A stretch of 64,000 nt of DNA from Paenibacillus methanolicus (GTDB lineage: Bacteria; Bacillota; Bacilli; Paenibacillales; Paenibacillaceae): positions 124,001 through 188,000 of the forward strand of contig NZ_VNHS01000013.1 in assembly GCF_008124765.1 (NCBI RefSeq). Direction: 5' to 3'. The notes beneath the pieces were generated by a model. The model searched no databases. It saw only the letters and a list, made by a program, of their open reading frames with translations, and was not told the DNA's origin. The position numbers were made by a program, and so were the translations under genes. This document shows positions 1 to 8,911 of the stretch, one piece after another. How positions within the stretch are numbered: position 1 is the first letter of the stretch; each line of letters begins with the position of its first letter.

Positions 1-1
1 A

Positions 2-103
2 TTCGCCGATCCCGAAGCGAATCTGAACCAGCTGCTGCAAGAGACGGCGAAGACGGTGCAGAGCTTATATTTCGACCGGGTGAACGTGCCGGGCAGTCCG
101 TAG
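2..103 (+). CDS. C-terminal end of a probable extracellular solute-binding protein (partial)
   Basis: Only the last 33 codons lie in the window; the reading frame is open from base 2 to the TAG at 101-103. The residues (ADPEANLNQLLQETAKTVQ…) look like the helical C-terminus of sugar ABC transporter solute-binding lipoproteins of Paenibacillaceae, where a DPEANL-type segment leads into a terminal helix. This assignment rests on a short stretch and is an inference. The gene starts upstream of the window. Confidence 0.45.
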   Translation, partial: FADPEANLNQLLQETAKTVQSLYFDRVNVPGSP

Positions 104-116
104 CGGTTTGTAGATG

Positions 117-160
117 AGGGCGCGCGCTTCCGATCTATTCGGCGGCTCGCGCCCTTCCTT
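117..160 (+). terminator. GC-rich hairpin after the partial gene
   Basis: The arms AGGGCGCGCGC and GCTCGCGCCCT pair around a loop of about 15 bases. The trailing sequence (TCCTTGCC) is not a good U-tract, so this is a probable but weak terminator for the gene ending at 103. Confidence 0.4.
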
Positions 161-226
161 GCCATCCGGACGGTATGCCATCCGGGCAAATTGGCGAAGA
201 CTGGAACAGAAGGAGTGAAGGTTGGG

Positions 227-916
227 ATGGACGGGCAATTGTGGGTAGGCTTGCTGGAACTGATTCTGATCAATATCGTCTTGAGCGGCGATAACGCCGT
301 CGTCATTGCGCTCGCGTGCCGCAATCTGCCGGCGGAGCAGCAGAAGAAGGCGATTTTCTGGGGCAGCATGGGCGCGGTGCTGCTGCGCGTCGTGCTGACG
401 TTCGTCGCGGTCTGGTTGATGGAGGTGCCGCTCGTGCAGGTGGTCGGCAGCATCCTGCTGCTGTTCATCGCGATCAAGCTGCTGCGCGGCGACGAGGGCG
501 AAGAGAACGTCGCTTCCAGCTCGAACATGAAGGACGCGATCAAGACGATCGTCGTCGCCGACCTCGTCATGAGCCTCGACAACGTGCTGGCCGTCGCCGG
601 CGCGGCGAACGGCAATCTGCTGCTCGTCATTATCGGTCTGGCGATCTCGATTCCGCTGATCGTCTGGGCGAGCCAGCTGCTGATGGGGCTGATGAAGCGG
701 TTCCCGATCATCGTCATCCTCGGCGCGGCGCTGCTCGGCTACACCGCCGGCGAGATGATTCTAAGCGACCGCATCGTCGGCGAGCACCTCGAATCGTGGG
801 TGCCGCATATCCACTACGCGCTGCCGATCGCGCTGGCGGTATTCGTCGTGCTGACCGGCAAGCTCGGCGGACGCAAGGACCGGGAGGATGGGGAGCCGGT
901 GACGGGGGAGCGTTAA
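227..916 (+). CDS. TerC/YjbE-family integral membrane protein (putative metal transporter)
   Basis: Predicted 229-residue polytopic membrane protein of the TerC family, YjbE subgroup; relatives are linked to Mn2+ efflux and tellurite resistance. The two halves each carry the acidic family motif inside a membrane segment: VLSGDNAVVIALACR near residues 20-34 and DLVMSLDNVLAVAG near 110-125. These Asp residues are the likely metal ligands. ATG 227 was chosen because an AAGGAG lies at 210-215; an upstream in-frame TTG at 191 lacks a site and adds a non-membrane leader. I see no yybP-ykoY-type riboswitch upstream. The gene stands alone and is closed by a strong terminator. Confidence 0.85.
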   Translation: MDGQLWVGLLELILINIVLSGDNAVVIALACRNLPAEQQKKAIFWGSMGAVLLRVVLTFVAVWLMEVPLVQVVGSILLLFIAIKLLRGDEGEENVASSSNMKDAIKTIVVADLVMSLDNVLAVAGAANGNLLLVIIGLAISIPLIVWASQLLMGLMKRFPIIVILGAALLGYTAGEMILSDRIVGEHLESWVPHIHYALPIALAVFVVLTGKLGGRKDREDGEPVTGER

Positions 917-928
917 ATAGGTTGGACA

Positions 929-958
929 AGCCGCTGCTTGATGCAGCGGTTTTTTTTA
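929..958 (+). terminator. Intrinsic terminator after the TerC gene
   Basis: A perfect 7-bp stem, CCGCTGC/GCAGCGG, with a TTGAT loop, is followed directly by eight T residues. This is a textbook rho-independent terminator. Confidence 0.9.
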
Positions 959-1040
959 TTAGGAAGCGATCATTGACACGGAAGCGGGCAGCATGTGACG
1001 ATAGCGAGGACAAGTAGAGATAAGGAACGGGGCGACCGCA

Positions 1041-1925
1041 ATGGACGACAAGCCGCCAAAAAGAAAGCTTTCGGCGGGAACATGGATCAACCTGCTATTC
1101 GGCGGTTTGCTGAATTGGACAGGATGGACGCTTCTGATCGGCGGGTTGATTTTGAATGCGCTGCTTATGCCGAATACGGATATGACCTTCATTCGCGCGG
1201 ATCGTGAAACGGTAGAGGTCAAAGGGTTTGTGTTAGATGTGAACGTGTCTCACTACATGGGGAACAAGCGGAATAAAAAAGCGGTTTATGCAACGAAATG
1301 GTACACCGTCCTAGAAACGGGTAAGCGATTAGAGGGGACATCGTATGTGAAAGAGGAGCAGCTGCGACGCGGGGACGGCGTGCAGATCGTGCTTCCCGTA
1401 GGTCATGACGAAGCAGCCAAGATCAGGGGCAGTCTCGCGCGGCCTTTGCCGCCGAGTTGGCTTGGATTATTGCTTATACCGCTTTCGGGAGGAACTCTGG
1501 CGTTAGTCCGGCTGGGACATTCGTGCCGCAAGGCATCACTGCTGTCGCGGGGGGCGCTTGCGCACGGATCGTTAGTATCGAAGACGCGCACGAACGTAGA
1601 GGTTAATGAATCTCCTGTTTATTCTCTGACTTACAGGTATTCGACAAGGAGCGGAGAGGCATTCGAACTAACCGTACGAACGAGCGATTCGGCTCGGTAC
1701 GAAGGTGAGCATGCCGTGATAATTGCATACGATCACAGGCGGCCATCAAGGGGAGTATTCTTGCACGCTTTGCCCGGCATGACGAGAATTGAAGCGGATC
1801 GGGTACGGACGGAGGTCGATAGTTCGACGATGGCGTTCGCTTGCTTTTTCGGCATGTTGCTGTTCGGTTTGATCGCTTCTTGCTTATATGCGACTTTGAT
1901 GTTTCAAGCCAGGCCGTTTTGGTGA
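1041..1925 (+). CDS. Membrane protein, DUF3592-like
   Basis: 294-residue protein with three hydrophobic segments: residues about 16-42, 137-157 and 264-288. Between them are two beta-rich extracytoplasmic or cytosolic stretches (VEVKGFVLDVNVSHY… and TNVEVNESPVYSLTYRY…). The alternation of membrane helix, SH3-like beta region and membrane helix, with a 'P-V-Y-S-L-T-Y-R-Y' strand, resembles DUF3592 proteins, whose function is unknown. The match is by eye. The ribosome site (AAGGAACGGGG) is poorly spaced, so the start is uncertain. The gene is monocistronic, closed by a terminator at 1980-2004. Confidence 0.6.
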   Translation: MDDKPPKRKLSAGTWINLLFGGLLNWTGWTLLIGGLILNALLMPNTDMTFIRADRETVEVKGFVLDVNVSHYMGNKRNKKAVYATKWYTVLETGKRLEGTSYVKEEQLRRGDGVQIVLPVGHDEAAKIRGSLARPLPPSWLGLLLIPLSGGTLALVRLGHSCRKASLLSRGALAHGSLVSKTRTNVEVNESPVYSLTYRYSTRSGEAFELTVRTSDSARYEGEHAVIIAYDHRRPSRGVFLHALPGMTRIEADRVRTEVDSSTMAFACFFGMLLFGLIASCLYATLMFQARPFW

Positions 1926-1979
1926 CATGGACGGCTGAGGCGACTCAAGAGTAACGTGGGTTATAATACAGGAATTCGT

Positions 1980-2004
1980 CCGCCGAATTATCGGCGGTTT
2001 TTTT
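1980..2004 (+). terminator. Intrinsic terminator
   Basis: The stem CCGCCGA/TCGGCGG with an ATTA loop is followed by seven T residues. Confidence 0.85.
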
Positions 2005-2116
2005 ATTTTCCGCGGAGCAATCGCAACTTCCGGCTGTCGCTGACGTCTAATTGGTGTTGGAATAAGGGATATCTGGAATGTTTTTGAAAATCGATTTGAA
2101 TCGAAGGAGCATGAAC

Positions 2117-3112
2117 ATGGCGAAACTTCGCGCGATCCGTTCCGTGATCGATCCGGTCAGTTTGCAGGCATGCCTGCAAGCGGACTATGACTTGGGAATC
2201 TGGCAAGAATGCATATTGTGGCTGCGGGGCCTTAATGATACGTACCGCGTCCGGACGGAGCGAGGAGCGTATGTGCTGCGGCTGTATCGACCCGAGGTTG
2301 GCGAAGCTGACGTGCGCTATGAGATAGAACTGTTGAATGGTTTGACCGATGAGCTGGCCAATAGCGATACGCGGGTGGCCGCGCCGACCGCAAGACGGGA
2401 CCGGAGCTTCCATGCGGTGCTCGAGGCGCCGGAGGGCGAAAGGATTGCCGTGCTGTTCCCGTTCTTGGAAGGAGCCGAGAACGCGCTTGCCGACGAAGCC
2501 GCGTGCTTTGCTTTCGGCCGTTCGGCGGCAGAACTTCACGCGGCGATGGATCGCGTGGCGCCCGTTATGCCAAGGCGACCGCTTGACGTTGGTTTTCTCG
2601 TGGAGTCGTCGCTTGAGCGAATAGTGGGTTATATCGGCGAGCGCCACGCAATCGCGCCATATTTGCGGGCTTATGCCGAGGCGCTTGTCTCGCGGATCGA
2701 AACGGCGGTTACGGACGGTTTGGATTTCGGCATCTGTCACGGGGACATGCACGGCAACAACAACGCGTTCGAGTCCGGCGGCTGCTATACGCATTATGAT
2801 TTCGAGTGGGCAGCGCCCGGTTGGCGGGCGTACGACTTGGCGCAAGTGCGCGCGAGGAAGCGGCAATCGCCGGAGACGAAGGACAAGCTGTGGGCTCAGG
2901 TACTCGCCGGCTACCGCTCGGTACGGGCTTTTGATAAGCGTGATGAGGAAGCGGTCGAACTGTTCGTCCTGGCGCGGCGGTTCTGGGTCATGAGCTTGGA
3001 CGTCATGTTTATCCCGTCCGATATGGGCGCGCTCGATTACGGCGACGAGTGGCTGGAGAGCTTTGTGAAGGAGTTTAAGGAAGCGGGACTGGTGGCGGAG
3101 GCGGCGTTGTAG
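2117..3112 (+). CDS. Aminoglycoside-phosphotransferase-family (APH) kinase
   Basis: 331-residue small-molecule kinase of the APH/choline-kinase fold (PF01636). The N-lobe has the nucleotide-binding strand YVLRLYRP with the conserved Arg/Lys-type position. The C-lobe has the Brenner motif CHGDMHGNNN, with catalytic Asp at about residue 210, followed by the magnesium-binding YDFEWAAPGWRAYDLA. The substrate is unknown; chromosomal homologues act on homoserine, choline, sugars or drugs. ATG 2117 is preferred: GGAG at 2106-2109 sits 7 bases upstream, whereas an ATG at 2078 has no site and ATG 2111 is too close. It may be co-transcribed with the next gene, 32 bp downstream. Confidence 0.8.
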   Translation: MAKLRAIRSVIDPVSLQACLQADYDLGIWQECILWLRGLNDTYRVRTERGAYVLRLYRPEVGEADVRYEIELLNGLTDELANSDTRVAAPTARRDRSFHAVLEAPEGERIAVLFPFLEGAENALADEAACFAFGRSAAELHAAMDRVAPVMPRRPLDVGFLVESSLERIVGYIGERHAIAPYLRAYAEALVSRIETAVTDGLDFGICHGDMHGNNNAFESGGCYTHYDFEWAAPGWRAYDLAQVRARKRQSPETKDKLWAQVLAGYRSVRAFDKRDEEAVELFVLARRFWVMSLDVMFIPSDMGALDYGDEWLESFVKEFKEAGLVAEAAL

Positions 3113-3144
3113 GTTTAGGTCTAACGAGAAAGAAGGATTGAACG

Positions 3145-3633
3145 GTGAAGAAGTCGGTCGGCATCGCGATCTGGCGGCTCGTTTGGCTGCCTTGCGCGGC
3201 GGCATTGGCGCTGTGGGTGCTATTGTTCGCCGTGTATTATGGACATGCAGCCTATCAAAAGGTGCAAGCGGTGCGGCATACGTCCGCCTTCCTGCACGAG
3301 CTGAAGCAAGAGGAATTCCGGCAGGCGGTCACGCATTACGGCGAACCCTTGGATGGAGAAGGATTGCGACTTCTCCACGAGCGAGAGGCGTTCAAGTTAG
3401 CGGATTACGGCCACGTCAGAGCGGAGTTCGACGACGGTTGCGTCTGCGTGGTCCATGCGGAGCTCACGTTCGAGACCAAGGCGAAGATGGTGGAGACGGA
3501 TGCGATTATTACGCTGAGAAAGGGAAAGAAGCCCGGACAAGTATGCGCCATCACGCCATCGGGGGTAGAGCGAGGCGAGATTCCTGAACTTGATGCGTGG
3601 AATCGGATTGTCTGCGGGCACGATGATCTTTGA
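3145..3633 (+). CDS. Uncharacterised membrane-anchored protein
   Basis: 162-residue protein starting with GTG behind AGAAGGAT. One N-terminal hydrophobic segment (residues about 8-32) suggests a signal anchor. The rest is soluble, with a region rich in beta strands (HVRAEFDDGCVCVVHAEL) that contains two cysteines close together. I do not recognise a family. Its closeness to the kinase gene suggests shared transcription only. Confidence 0.6.
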   Translation: MKKSVGIAIWRLVWLPCAAALALWVLLFAVYYGHAAYQKVQAVRHTSAFLHELKQEEFRQAVTHYGEPLDGEGLRLLHEREAFKLADYGHVRAEFDDGCVCVVHAELTFETKAKMVETDAIITLRKGKKPGQVCAITPSGVERGEIPELDAWNRIVCGHDDL

Positions 3634-3661
3634 TGTACGGTTAGGACTAAATATTTACGTC

Positions 3662-3696
3662 AAAAAGGGAGGACGCGCCCAGGCTTCCTCCCTTTC
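3662..3696 (-). terminator. Bidirectional terminator between converging genes
   Basis: The arms AAAGGGAGGA and TCCTCCCTTT enclose a 12-base loop. Read on the minus strand the hairpin ends in a run of T residues, so it mainly ends the methyltransferase transcript. It can also fold on the plus strand after the gene ending at 3633. Confidence 0.8.
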
Positions 3697-3706
3697 GTTG
3701 CGTCCG

Positions 3707-4438
3707 CTATTCCACCGGCTTCCGCGACGCGACCAGCAGGAACATCGGCCGGCGGAATTCGTCCTTCCATGCGGCGAGCAGCTCCGGCGTCGGCGGCAGC
3801 TCGGACAGCTCCGTGATCGCGAAGCCCGCCGCGAGCAGCGCGTTCAGCTGCGTGGACACGGTCCGATGATATTTGACGACGTCGTTGTCCAGGAACCGCG
3901 CCTGACGCGCGCCTTCCTCGTGGTAGTCGTCCAGCGGCCAATGGAGCCGCTCGCCATCTGCCCCGTAATGCCAGTCCTGCGCCGCGCGAGCGGTGAACAC
4001 CGGATGCTCGACGGAGAAGACGAACGCGCCGCCTGGCGCGAGATAACGATAGGCGCGGCGGCAAATGTCCGCGAAGTCCTCAATATAGTGAAAGGCGAGC
4101 GAGCTCAGAACAACGTCGAACTCGCCATCGGCAAAATCGATATCCTCCATCGCGAGCTGCCGGTATTCGATGGCCGGATCAATCGTCATCGCCCGGGCAC
4201 GCTCCAGCATGTTGGCGGATATATCGACGCCGACGACCGAGCTTGCTCCGTGCTCGCGCGCGTACCGGCAGTGCCAGCCGAAGCCGCATCCGAGGTCCAG
4301 TACGCGTTTGCCGGTTAGTTCCGGGAGCATCGCGCGAAATTCGCGCCATTCGCCAGCTGCATCCAGCCCGCCAATCGAACGGGGCATTTGACTGTAGTTG
4401 GCGAAAAAGCCATCTTCGTCATATTTGTTTTGTTTCAT
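3707..4438 (-). CDS. Class I SAM-dependent methyltransferase
   Basis: 243-residue Rossmann-fold methyltransferase. Motif I VLDLGCGFGWH (about residues 46-56) binds the SAM methionine moiety. The acidic end of strand 2 is VVGVDIS, the motif IV region is FDVVLSSLAFHYI, and a post-IV segment LAPGGAFVFSVEHPVF follows; all are of the ubiE/BioC type. The methyl acceptor cannot be read from sequence. The start has a strong AAGGAGG site that lies inside the 3' end of the upstream cPPR gene, so the two are probably translationally coupled. Confidence 0.85.
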   Translation of the reverse strand: MKQNKYDEDGFFANYSQMPRSIGGLDAAGEWREFRAMLPELTGKRVLDLGCGFGWHCRYAREHGASSVVGVDISANMLERARAMTIDPAIEYRQLAMEDIDFADGEFDVVLSSLAFHYIEDFADICRRAYRYLAPGGAFVFSVEHPVFTARAAQDWHYGADGERLHWPLDDYHEEGARQARFLDNDVVKYHRTVSTQLNALLAAGFAITELSELPPTPELLAAWKDEFRRPMFLLVASRKPVE

Positions 4439-4805
4439 AGTAAGCTAGCCTCCTTCTGGCGGTCAATCCTAGTCTTTTACTGGTCCAGAGTATCGGATCA
4501 ATGAACCCGCTCCGCTGCGCGGCAAGCAGCGTCTCGTACATATTCAATCGGTCGACGGGATTATCCGTGTGCAAATAAATTCGGCGCGCGTGCAGACTAT
4601 GTTCGCAAAAATACTTCACGAAATCGTAGCCGCTCGGCAGTTCGTTCCCGCGCTCATCCTCACCTAAGTCGTGATCCAGCGACAAAATGCCTACGTCGTA
4701 CGATTGGAAAAAGCGTATAGCTTCTTCCACCGATCGAGCAAGCACGAAGCCGGACGGACAATCTCGCAAGTCGTCCAGATACAAATGAATCGCATTCTTC
4801 TCCAT
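4419..4805 (-). CDS. Cyclic-phosphate processing receiver (cPPR) domain protein
   Basis: 128-residue single-domain protein. The order LYLDDLRDCP (double Asp after strand 1), SLDHDLGEDERGNELPSGYD after strand 3 and YLHTDNPVDRLNM matches the receiver-like 'cyclic-phosphate processing' domain (PF20274). That domain keeps the acidic pocket of response regulators but is thought to act on small phosphorylated ligands. The assignment comes from motif recall. It is the middle gene of a three-gene minus-strand operon. Its stop lies 20 bases inside the methyltransferase gene, and it starts 7 bases after the AraC gene stop. Confidence 0.75.
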   Translation of the reverse strand: MEKNAIHLYLDDLRDCPSGFVLARSVEEAIRFFQSYDVGILSLDHDLGEDERGNELPSGYDFVKYFCEHSLHARRIYLHTDNPVDRLNMYETLLAAQRSGFIDPILWTSKRLGLTARRRLAYYETKQI

Positions 4806-4812
4806 CTCCGCC

Positions 4813-5703
4813 TCACTCCTTCAAGAACCGCTGGCGGTACTGCCGCGGCGACAACCCCTCATACTTCGTGAACCGCGACGTGAAGTACGCCGCTTGGTGA
4901 AAGCCGACTTCCTCCGCGATCCGCGCGATCGTAAAATCCGTCCGCAGCAGCAGCAGTTTCGCCTGCTCGATTCGGTAGCGGAGCAAGTATTCGATCGGCG
5001 AGCAGCCGAATTCGGCCTGCATGCAGCGGGCGATGTAGATCGGATGGAAGCGAAGCTGCTCGCCGAGCTGCTCGGCTTTGACGTCTTCCTTGTAATGCCG
5101 GCGCAGATACATGGCGGCTTGCTGCGCGCAGGCGGCGCGCGGCGAACTCGCTTGCTTGCGGATCGTGGCGGCGAGCTGCTGAAGCACCTGCTGGAACATC
5201 GCGTCGATCTGCCAGCGGGTAATGCCGAGATAGGACGTTTCGTTCAGCGCGATGAGCCGGTCCAACAGCTCGTACATATGGCTCGCCTGGGGAAGCGTGG
5301 CGAACTGCGGCAGCTGAAGGCGATACGGCATCGGATCGAACGCGTGCAGCATGCGCGGCGCGCCTTCTTCCGGGGACGCAACCGGCGCATCCGTCCCTGC
5401 GCCATCCTCGGCGCTCCATTCCCCCGAGGTTTGAAAATGGATCCAATAATGCTCGGTCCGCTCCCGGCAATCCTCGTAGCCGTAGTGGTAAGCGTCCGGA
5501 CGCAATAGAAGCGCGCTGCCCGGCGTCAAAGCAAACCGTCGTTCGTCCTCGCCTACGAACAAGCAGCCTTTGCGGACGATTAGCAGATCGAACACGCCGA
5601 TGCCCTGTCGGCTCAAATGACGGTCGCCCGGCGCGAAGTCGGACAGCCCGCCGAGAATATAAAACGGCAGCGGCGGCGCGCGAAAGTTCAATACATTGGT
5701 CAC
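4813..5703 (-). CDS. AraC-family transcriptional regulator
   Basis: 296-residue regulator. An N-terminal cupin-like ligand-binding domain (residues about 25-110, including LLLRPDAYHYGYED) leads to a C-terminal double helix-turn-helix (about 200-296). The second HTH is the conserved FTIARIAEEVGFHQAAYFTSRFTKYEGLSPRQYR signature, given here only to define its span. The start is GTG 5703 with a weak GGTGG site. It heads the operon with the cPPR and methyltransferase genes and is divergent from the MATE exporter, so it may control either. Confidence 0.9.
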   Translation of the reverse strand: MTNVLNFRAPPLPFYILGGLSDFAPGDRHLSRQGIGVFDLLIVRKGCLFVGEDERRFALTPGSALLLRPDAYHYGYEDCRERTEHYWIHFQTSGEWSAEDGAGTDAPVASPEEGAPRMLHAFDPMPYRLQLPQFATLPQASHMYELLDRLIALNETSYLGITRWQIDAMFQQVLQQLAATIRKQASSPRAACAQQAAMYLRRHYKEDVKAEQLGEQLRFHPIYIARCMQAEFGCSPIEYLLRYRIEQAKLLLLRTDFTIARIAEEVGFHQAAYFTSRFTKYEGLSPRQYRQRFLKE

Positions 5704-5859
5704 GCTATCATTTCCACCACTTTCGCGTTCAGGTTGGAATCGTGAAACTTTCCGTTCGAATCCTGATACATGAACTTCAGTATACCACGTATAATGTGTT
5801 CAGAATAGTTCGCTCATGATCGTCATCAAGGGAGAGACACGAAGAGGCTGGAGGTTGGA

Positions 5860-7242
5860 ATGATGAAGGGAATCGATCGGAAATTTACGCTGTGGGCGCT
5901 GGCGTGGCCGATTTTCATTGAAGTGTTTTTGCAGACGCTGCTCGGGACGGTGGATACGCTGATGGTCAGCGAAGTATCCGATGACGCCGTGGCGGTCGTC
6001 GGTTTCTCGAACCAGTTGTTTAACGCGCTCATGACGTTGTTCATTACGGTCGCCAGCGGAGCGGGCATCCTGATCGCCCAGCGGATCGGCGCGAAACGGG
6101 AGGAGGATGCCCGGACGATCGCGATTATGTCGGTCACGGTCAGCGGTGCGATTGGACTTGGAATTAGCGCGATCTTGTACTTGTGGCCGCAAGCGATCGC
6201 GCGCGTGCTCCAAATGCCGGATAATCTTATGCCGCTGGCGGATACGTATATCTCCATCGCGGGCGGCGGGATGGTGTTGACCGCGGTCATGGCGGCCTTC
6301 AGCACGGCAATTCGCAATACCGGCAATACGAAAGGACCGATGTACGTCATTATCGGCGTCAACATCGTGCACGTCGTCATGAACTACGGGTTCATCTACG
6401 GCGAGCTCGGCTTCCCGCAATGGGGTCTGACCGGCGTCGCGGTATCCACGTTGGCCAGCCGCGTCATCGCGTCGGCGGTGCTGCTCGTCATGTTCCTGCA
6501 CGCCTTCGGCCGCAAAATCACGCTGCCCGAGTTTCTCCGCTTCGATCGGAAGCTGTTCGGAGAGGTGATGCGCATCGGCTGGCCGCTCGGCGTGAATATG
6601 TCCTGCTGGGTGTTCACGCAGCTGCTCATCTACACGTTCATCGCGATGCTCGGCGCGGCGGAGCTGGCGGCGCGCACGTATATGAATACGCTCGAATCGT
6701 TCTGCTTCATGTTGGGCTATTCGTTCGCGCTCGCGCTGCAAATCCAAGTGGCGCATCTATTCGGCGCATCCCGGACGAGAGACGCTTATCAGGCGACGTT
6801 CCGCGCGATGTGGATCGGCCTTGCGGTCGTCACCGTCAACGCGCTCGTCATCTACTTGATGGGCAGCTGGCTGCTGGGCCAATTCACCGACGATGCCGAA
6901 ATCATCGCGATCGGCGTCACGCTGCTCGGAATGAACCTGCTGCTGCAGCCGGGCAAAATGATCAACATGGCGCTCGGCAACGCGCTGAACGCGGTCGGCG
7001 ATACCCGCTTCGTCATGTTTATCTCGCTTGGTTCGATGTGGGCGATCGCTGCCGGCTGCTCTTACATTACCGGCATTTCGCTCGGCTGGGGGCTGGTCGG
7101 CATCTACGGCTGCATGATCGCGGACGAATATTTGCGCGGATTTCTCTCCTGGCGCCGCTGGCGCAGCCGGATATGGATGACGCGGCAGTCGAACGTTCCC
7201 GCGGATGGCGGGACGGCGGCGAGCGGAGCCATTCAGGCGTAG
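5860..7242 (+). CDS. MATE-family efflux transporter
   Basis: 460-residue, 12-helix multidrug and toxin extrusion transporter, exporting cationic drugs or metabolites in exchange for H+ or Na+. The N-half starts with the family-typical short cytosolic leader and helix 1 (LAWPIFIEVFLQTLLGTVDT). The second half repeats the fold, with helix 7 (IGWPLGVNMSCWVFTQLL). GGAGG at 5850-5854 supports the ATG pair at 5860/5863. It is divergent from the AraC-family gene, with a TATAAT at 5790-5795 in the shared intergenic region. The last 25 residues are polar and variable. Confidence 0.9.
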   Translation: MMKGIDRKFTLWALAWPIFIEVFLQTLLGTVDTLMVSEVSDDAVAVVGFSNQLFNALMTLFITVASGAGILIAQRIGAKREEDARTIAIMSVTVSGAIGLGISAILYLWPQAIARVLQMPDNLMPLADTYISIAGGGMVLTAVMAAFSTAIRNTGNTKGPMYVIIGVNIVHVVMNYGFIYGELGFPQWGLTGVAVSTLASRVIASAVLLVMFLHAFGRKITLPEFLRFDRKLFGEVMRIGWPLGVNMSCWVFTQLLIYTFIAMLGAAELAARTYMNTLESFCFMLGYSFALALQIQVAHLFGASRTRDAYQATFRAMWIGLAVVTVNALVIYLMGSWLLGQFTDDAEIIAIGVTLLGMNLLLQPGKMINMALGNALNAVGDTRFVMFISLGSMWAIAAGCSYITGISLGWGLVGIYGCMIADEYLRGFLSWRRWRSRIWMTRQSNVPADGGTAASGAIQA

Positions 7243-7257
7243 TCGCGGTATTACGAA

Positions 7258-7317
7258 AATCTCTTGCTCGATACGCGTCGATTCGAGGCGGCATCGTTCC
7301 GGCAAGAGGTTTTTTTG
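7258..7317 (+). terminator. Terminator after the MATE gene
   Basis: CTCTTGC (7261-7267) pairs with GCAAGAG (7302-7308) across a 34-base loop that can itself fold. Seven T residues follow at 7310-7316. Confidence 0.7.
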
Positions 7318-7454
7318 GCGTTCAGACGAAAGCTAACGACCCGAGGGAGAGGTCCCCTGCGCAGGAGAGATAGACGTAACCGTGGTACAAGTCCACAGCT
7401 TTCTGGGTAATAGTCAGGTACAGGTTGAGCGGAAAGCGATAAGGAGGCGTAACT

Positions 7455-8639
7455 ATGGATACGATCAAAATCGGTATTGTCGGCGGAGGCTTCATCGGTC
7501 CAGCTCATGTCGAAGCGGTGCGAAGGCTGGGGTTCGTCGAAGTGAAGGCGATTGCGGGATCATGCGAGGAACGCGCGGAGCAGAAGGCGGCGGAGCTCGG
7601 CATTCCGGATTATTACGGCGATTACCGGGAGCTCCTGCGCGATCCCGAGATCGTGGCGGTGCATAACTGCACGCCGAACGATTTGCATTTCGAAATTAAC
7701 CGGGCGATCATGCTCGCCGGCAAGCATGTTCTCTCGGAGAAACCGCTCGCGCTGAACAGCCGGGAATCGGGCGAGCTGCTGCGTCTGGCACGATCGAGCG
7801 GCATTGTGCACGGCGTCAATTTTAACTACAGACAGTTCCCGATCCTGCAGCAACTGTCGGCGATGGTCGAACGAGGCGAATTGGGCGATATTCATCTCAT
7901 CCAAGGCAGCTATTTGCAGGACTGGCTCTTGTACGACACCGATTACAGCTGGCGGCTCGATCCCAAGATCGGCGGCGCGACGCGGGCGGTGGCGGACATC
8001 GGCTCGCACTGGTGCGACACGGTGCAGTATGTGAGCGGCAAACGGATCAGCGAGGTATGCGCCGATTTCTCGACCGTCATCCCGGTTCGCCGCAAGGCGC
8101 TGCAGCGAGTGACGACGTTCGAGACCTCCGCCGCGGAGGTCGCCGCCGGTTCCGAGACGGATGCGTACGAGGATTACGAGGTAGAGACGGAAGATACGGC
8201 GTCGGTGCTCATCCGCTTCGAAGACGGGAGCAAAGGCAGTTTCACGGTGTCCCAGGTAAGCGCCGGACGCAAAAACAAGCTCAGCTTCGAACTCAGCGGC
8301 AGCCGCCAGTCCGCCTTCTGGAACCAGGAGGAGCCGCAGAAATTGTGGATCGGGCACCGGGACAAGCCGAATGAGGTTTTGCTGGCGGACCCGTCATTAT
8401 TCGCGGAAGAGGCGCGCGGTTCTATTCATCTCCCTGGCGGACATAACGAAGGCTGGCCGGACGCGCTCAAGAACAACATGCTGCAGTTCTACACGTTCAT
8501 CCGGGAAGGACGCGATCCCGCATCGGACGCCATGCCGTTCGCCACGTTCGAGGACGGTCACCGGTCGATGCGCATCGTCGACGCGATTCTGTCCAGCCAC
8601 CAAGAAGGCCGATGGGTGAAAGTGTCCGAGCTGTTGTGA
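7455..8639 (+). CDS. Gfo/Idh/MocA-family oxidoreductase
   Basis: 394-residue NAD(P)-dependent sugar or inositol dehydrogenase-like enzyme. The N-terminal Rossmann fold has GIVGGGFIG at residues 7-15. The family motif SEKPLALN (catalytic Lys about residue 96) and the C-domain signature VADIGSHWCDTVQYVSG, with the putative catalytic His, are present. Length is normal. The substrate is unknown. AAGGAGG sits 6-7 bases before the ATG. The gene is single, with terminators on both sides. Confidence 0.88.
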   Translation: MDTIKIGIVGGGFIGPAHVEAVRRLGFVEVKAIAGSCEERAEQKAAELGIPDYYGDYRELLRDPEIVAVHNCTPNDLHFEINRAIMLAGKHVLSEKPLALNSRESGELLRLARSSGIVHGVNFNYRQFPILQQLSAMVERGELGDIHLIQGSYLQDWLLYDTDYSWRLDPKIGGATRAVADIGSHWCDTVQYVSGKRISEVCADFSTVIPVRRKALQRVTTFETSAAEVAAGSETDAYEDYEVETEDTASVLIRFEDGSKGSFTVSQVSAGRKNKLSFELSGSRQSAFWNQEEPQKLWIGHRDKPNEVLLADPSLFAEEARGSIHLPGGHNEGWPDALKNNMLQFYTFIREGRDPASDAMPFATFEDGHRSMRIVDAILSSHQEGRWVKVSELL

Positions 8640-8679
8640 CGTTTAGAAGGCATTGAAAGTTCCAGCTGCCGACGCAAAG

Positions 8680-8716
8680 AGAGCCGCCCGAAGTGATTTC
8701 GGGCGGCTCTTGTTAC
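8680..8716 (+). terminator. Terminator after the oxidoreductase gene
   Basis: A 13-bp perfect stem AGAGCCGCCCGAA/TTCGGGCGGCTCT with a short loop, then TGTTA. It is very stable, though the T-tract is short. Confidence 0.75.
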
Positions 8717-8870
8717 GCTTGGATGACTGGATCATCTGGCCGGCCGGCAGCTGACGTCGTAGTACCATTTCGGATAGGCGGTCACAATATAGGCCAGCGC
8801 ATGCAGCTCTGCAGAGACAGACGGCGAACAATTTCAGTGTGGCTTATTGACATCGACCGACAAAACGACA
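8717..8870. other. Gene-poor spacer
   Basis: This spacer, with the flanking hairpins, covers most of 8640-9039. An open frame at 8693-8938 begins inside the preceding terminator and has no ribosome site or recognisable product, so I see no gene here. Confidence 0.5.
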
Positions 8871-8911
8871 AAACAACCCCGGAATCTCGTCAGCGGAGAT
8901 CCCGGAGTTGT
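8871..8911 (-). terminator. Probable minus-strand terminator for the CWC-protein gene
   Basis: An imperfect inverted repeat, AACAACCCCGGAATCTC and its partner GAGATCCCGGAGTTGTT. On the minus strand it is followed by a T-rich tail (TTGTTTTGTCGTTTT). It lies downstream of the genes that end at 9040. Confidence 0.6.
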
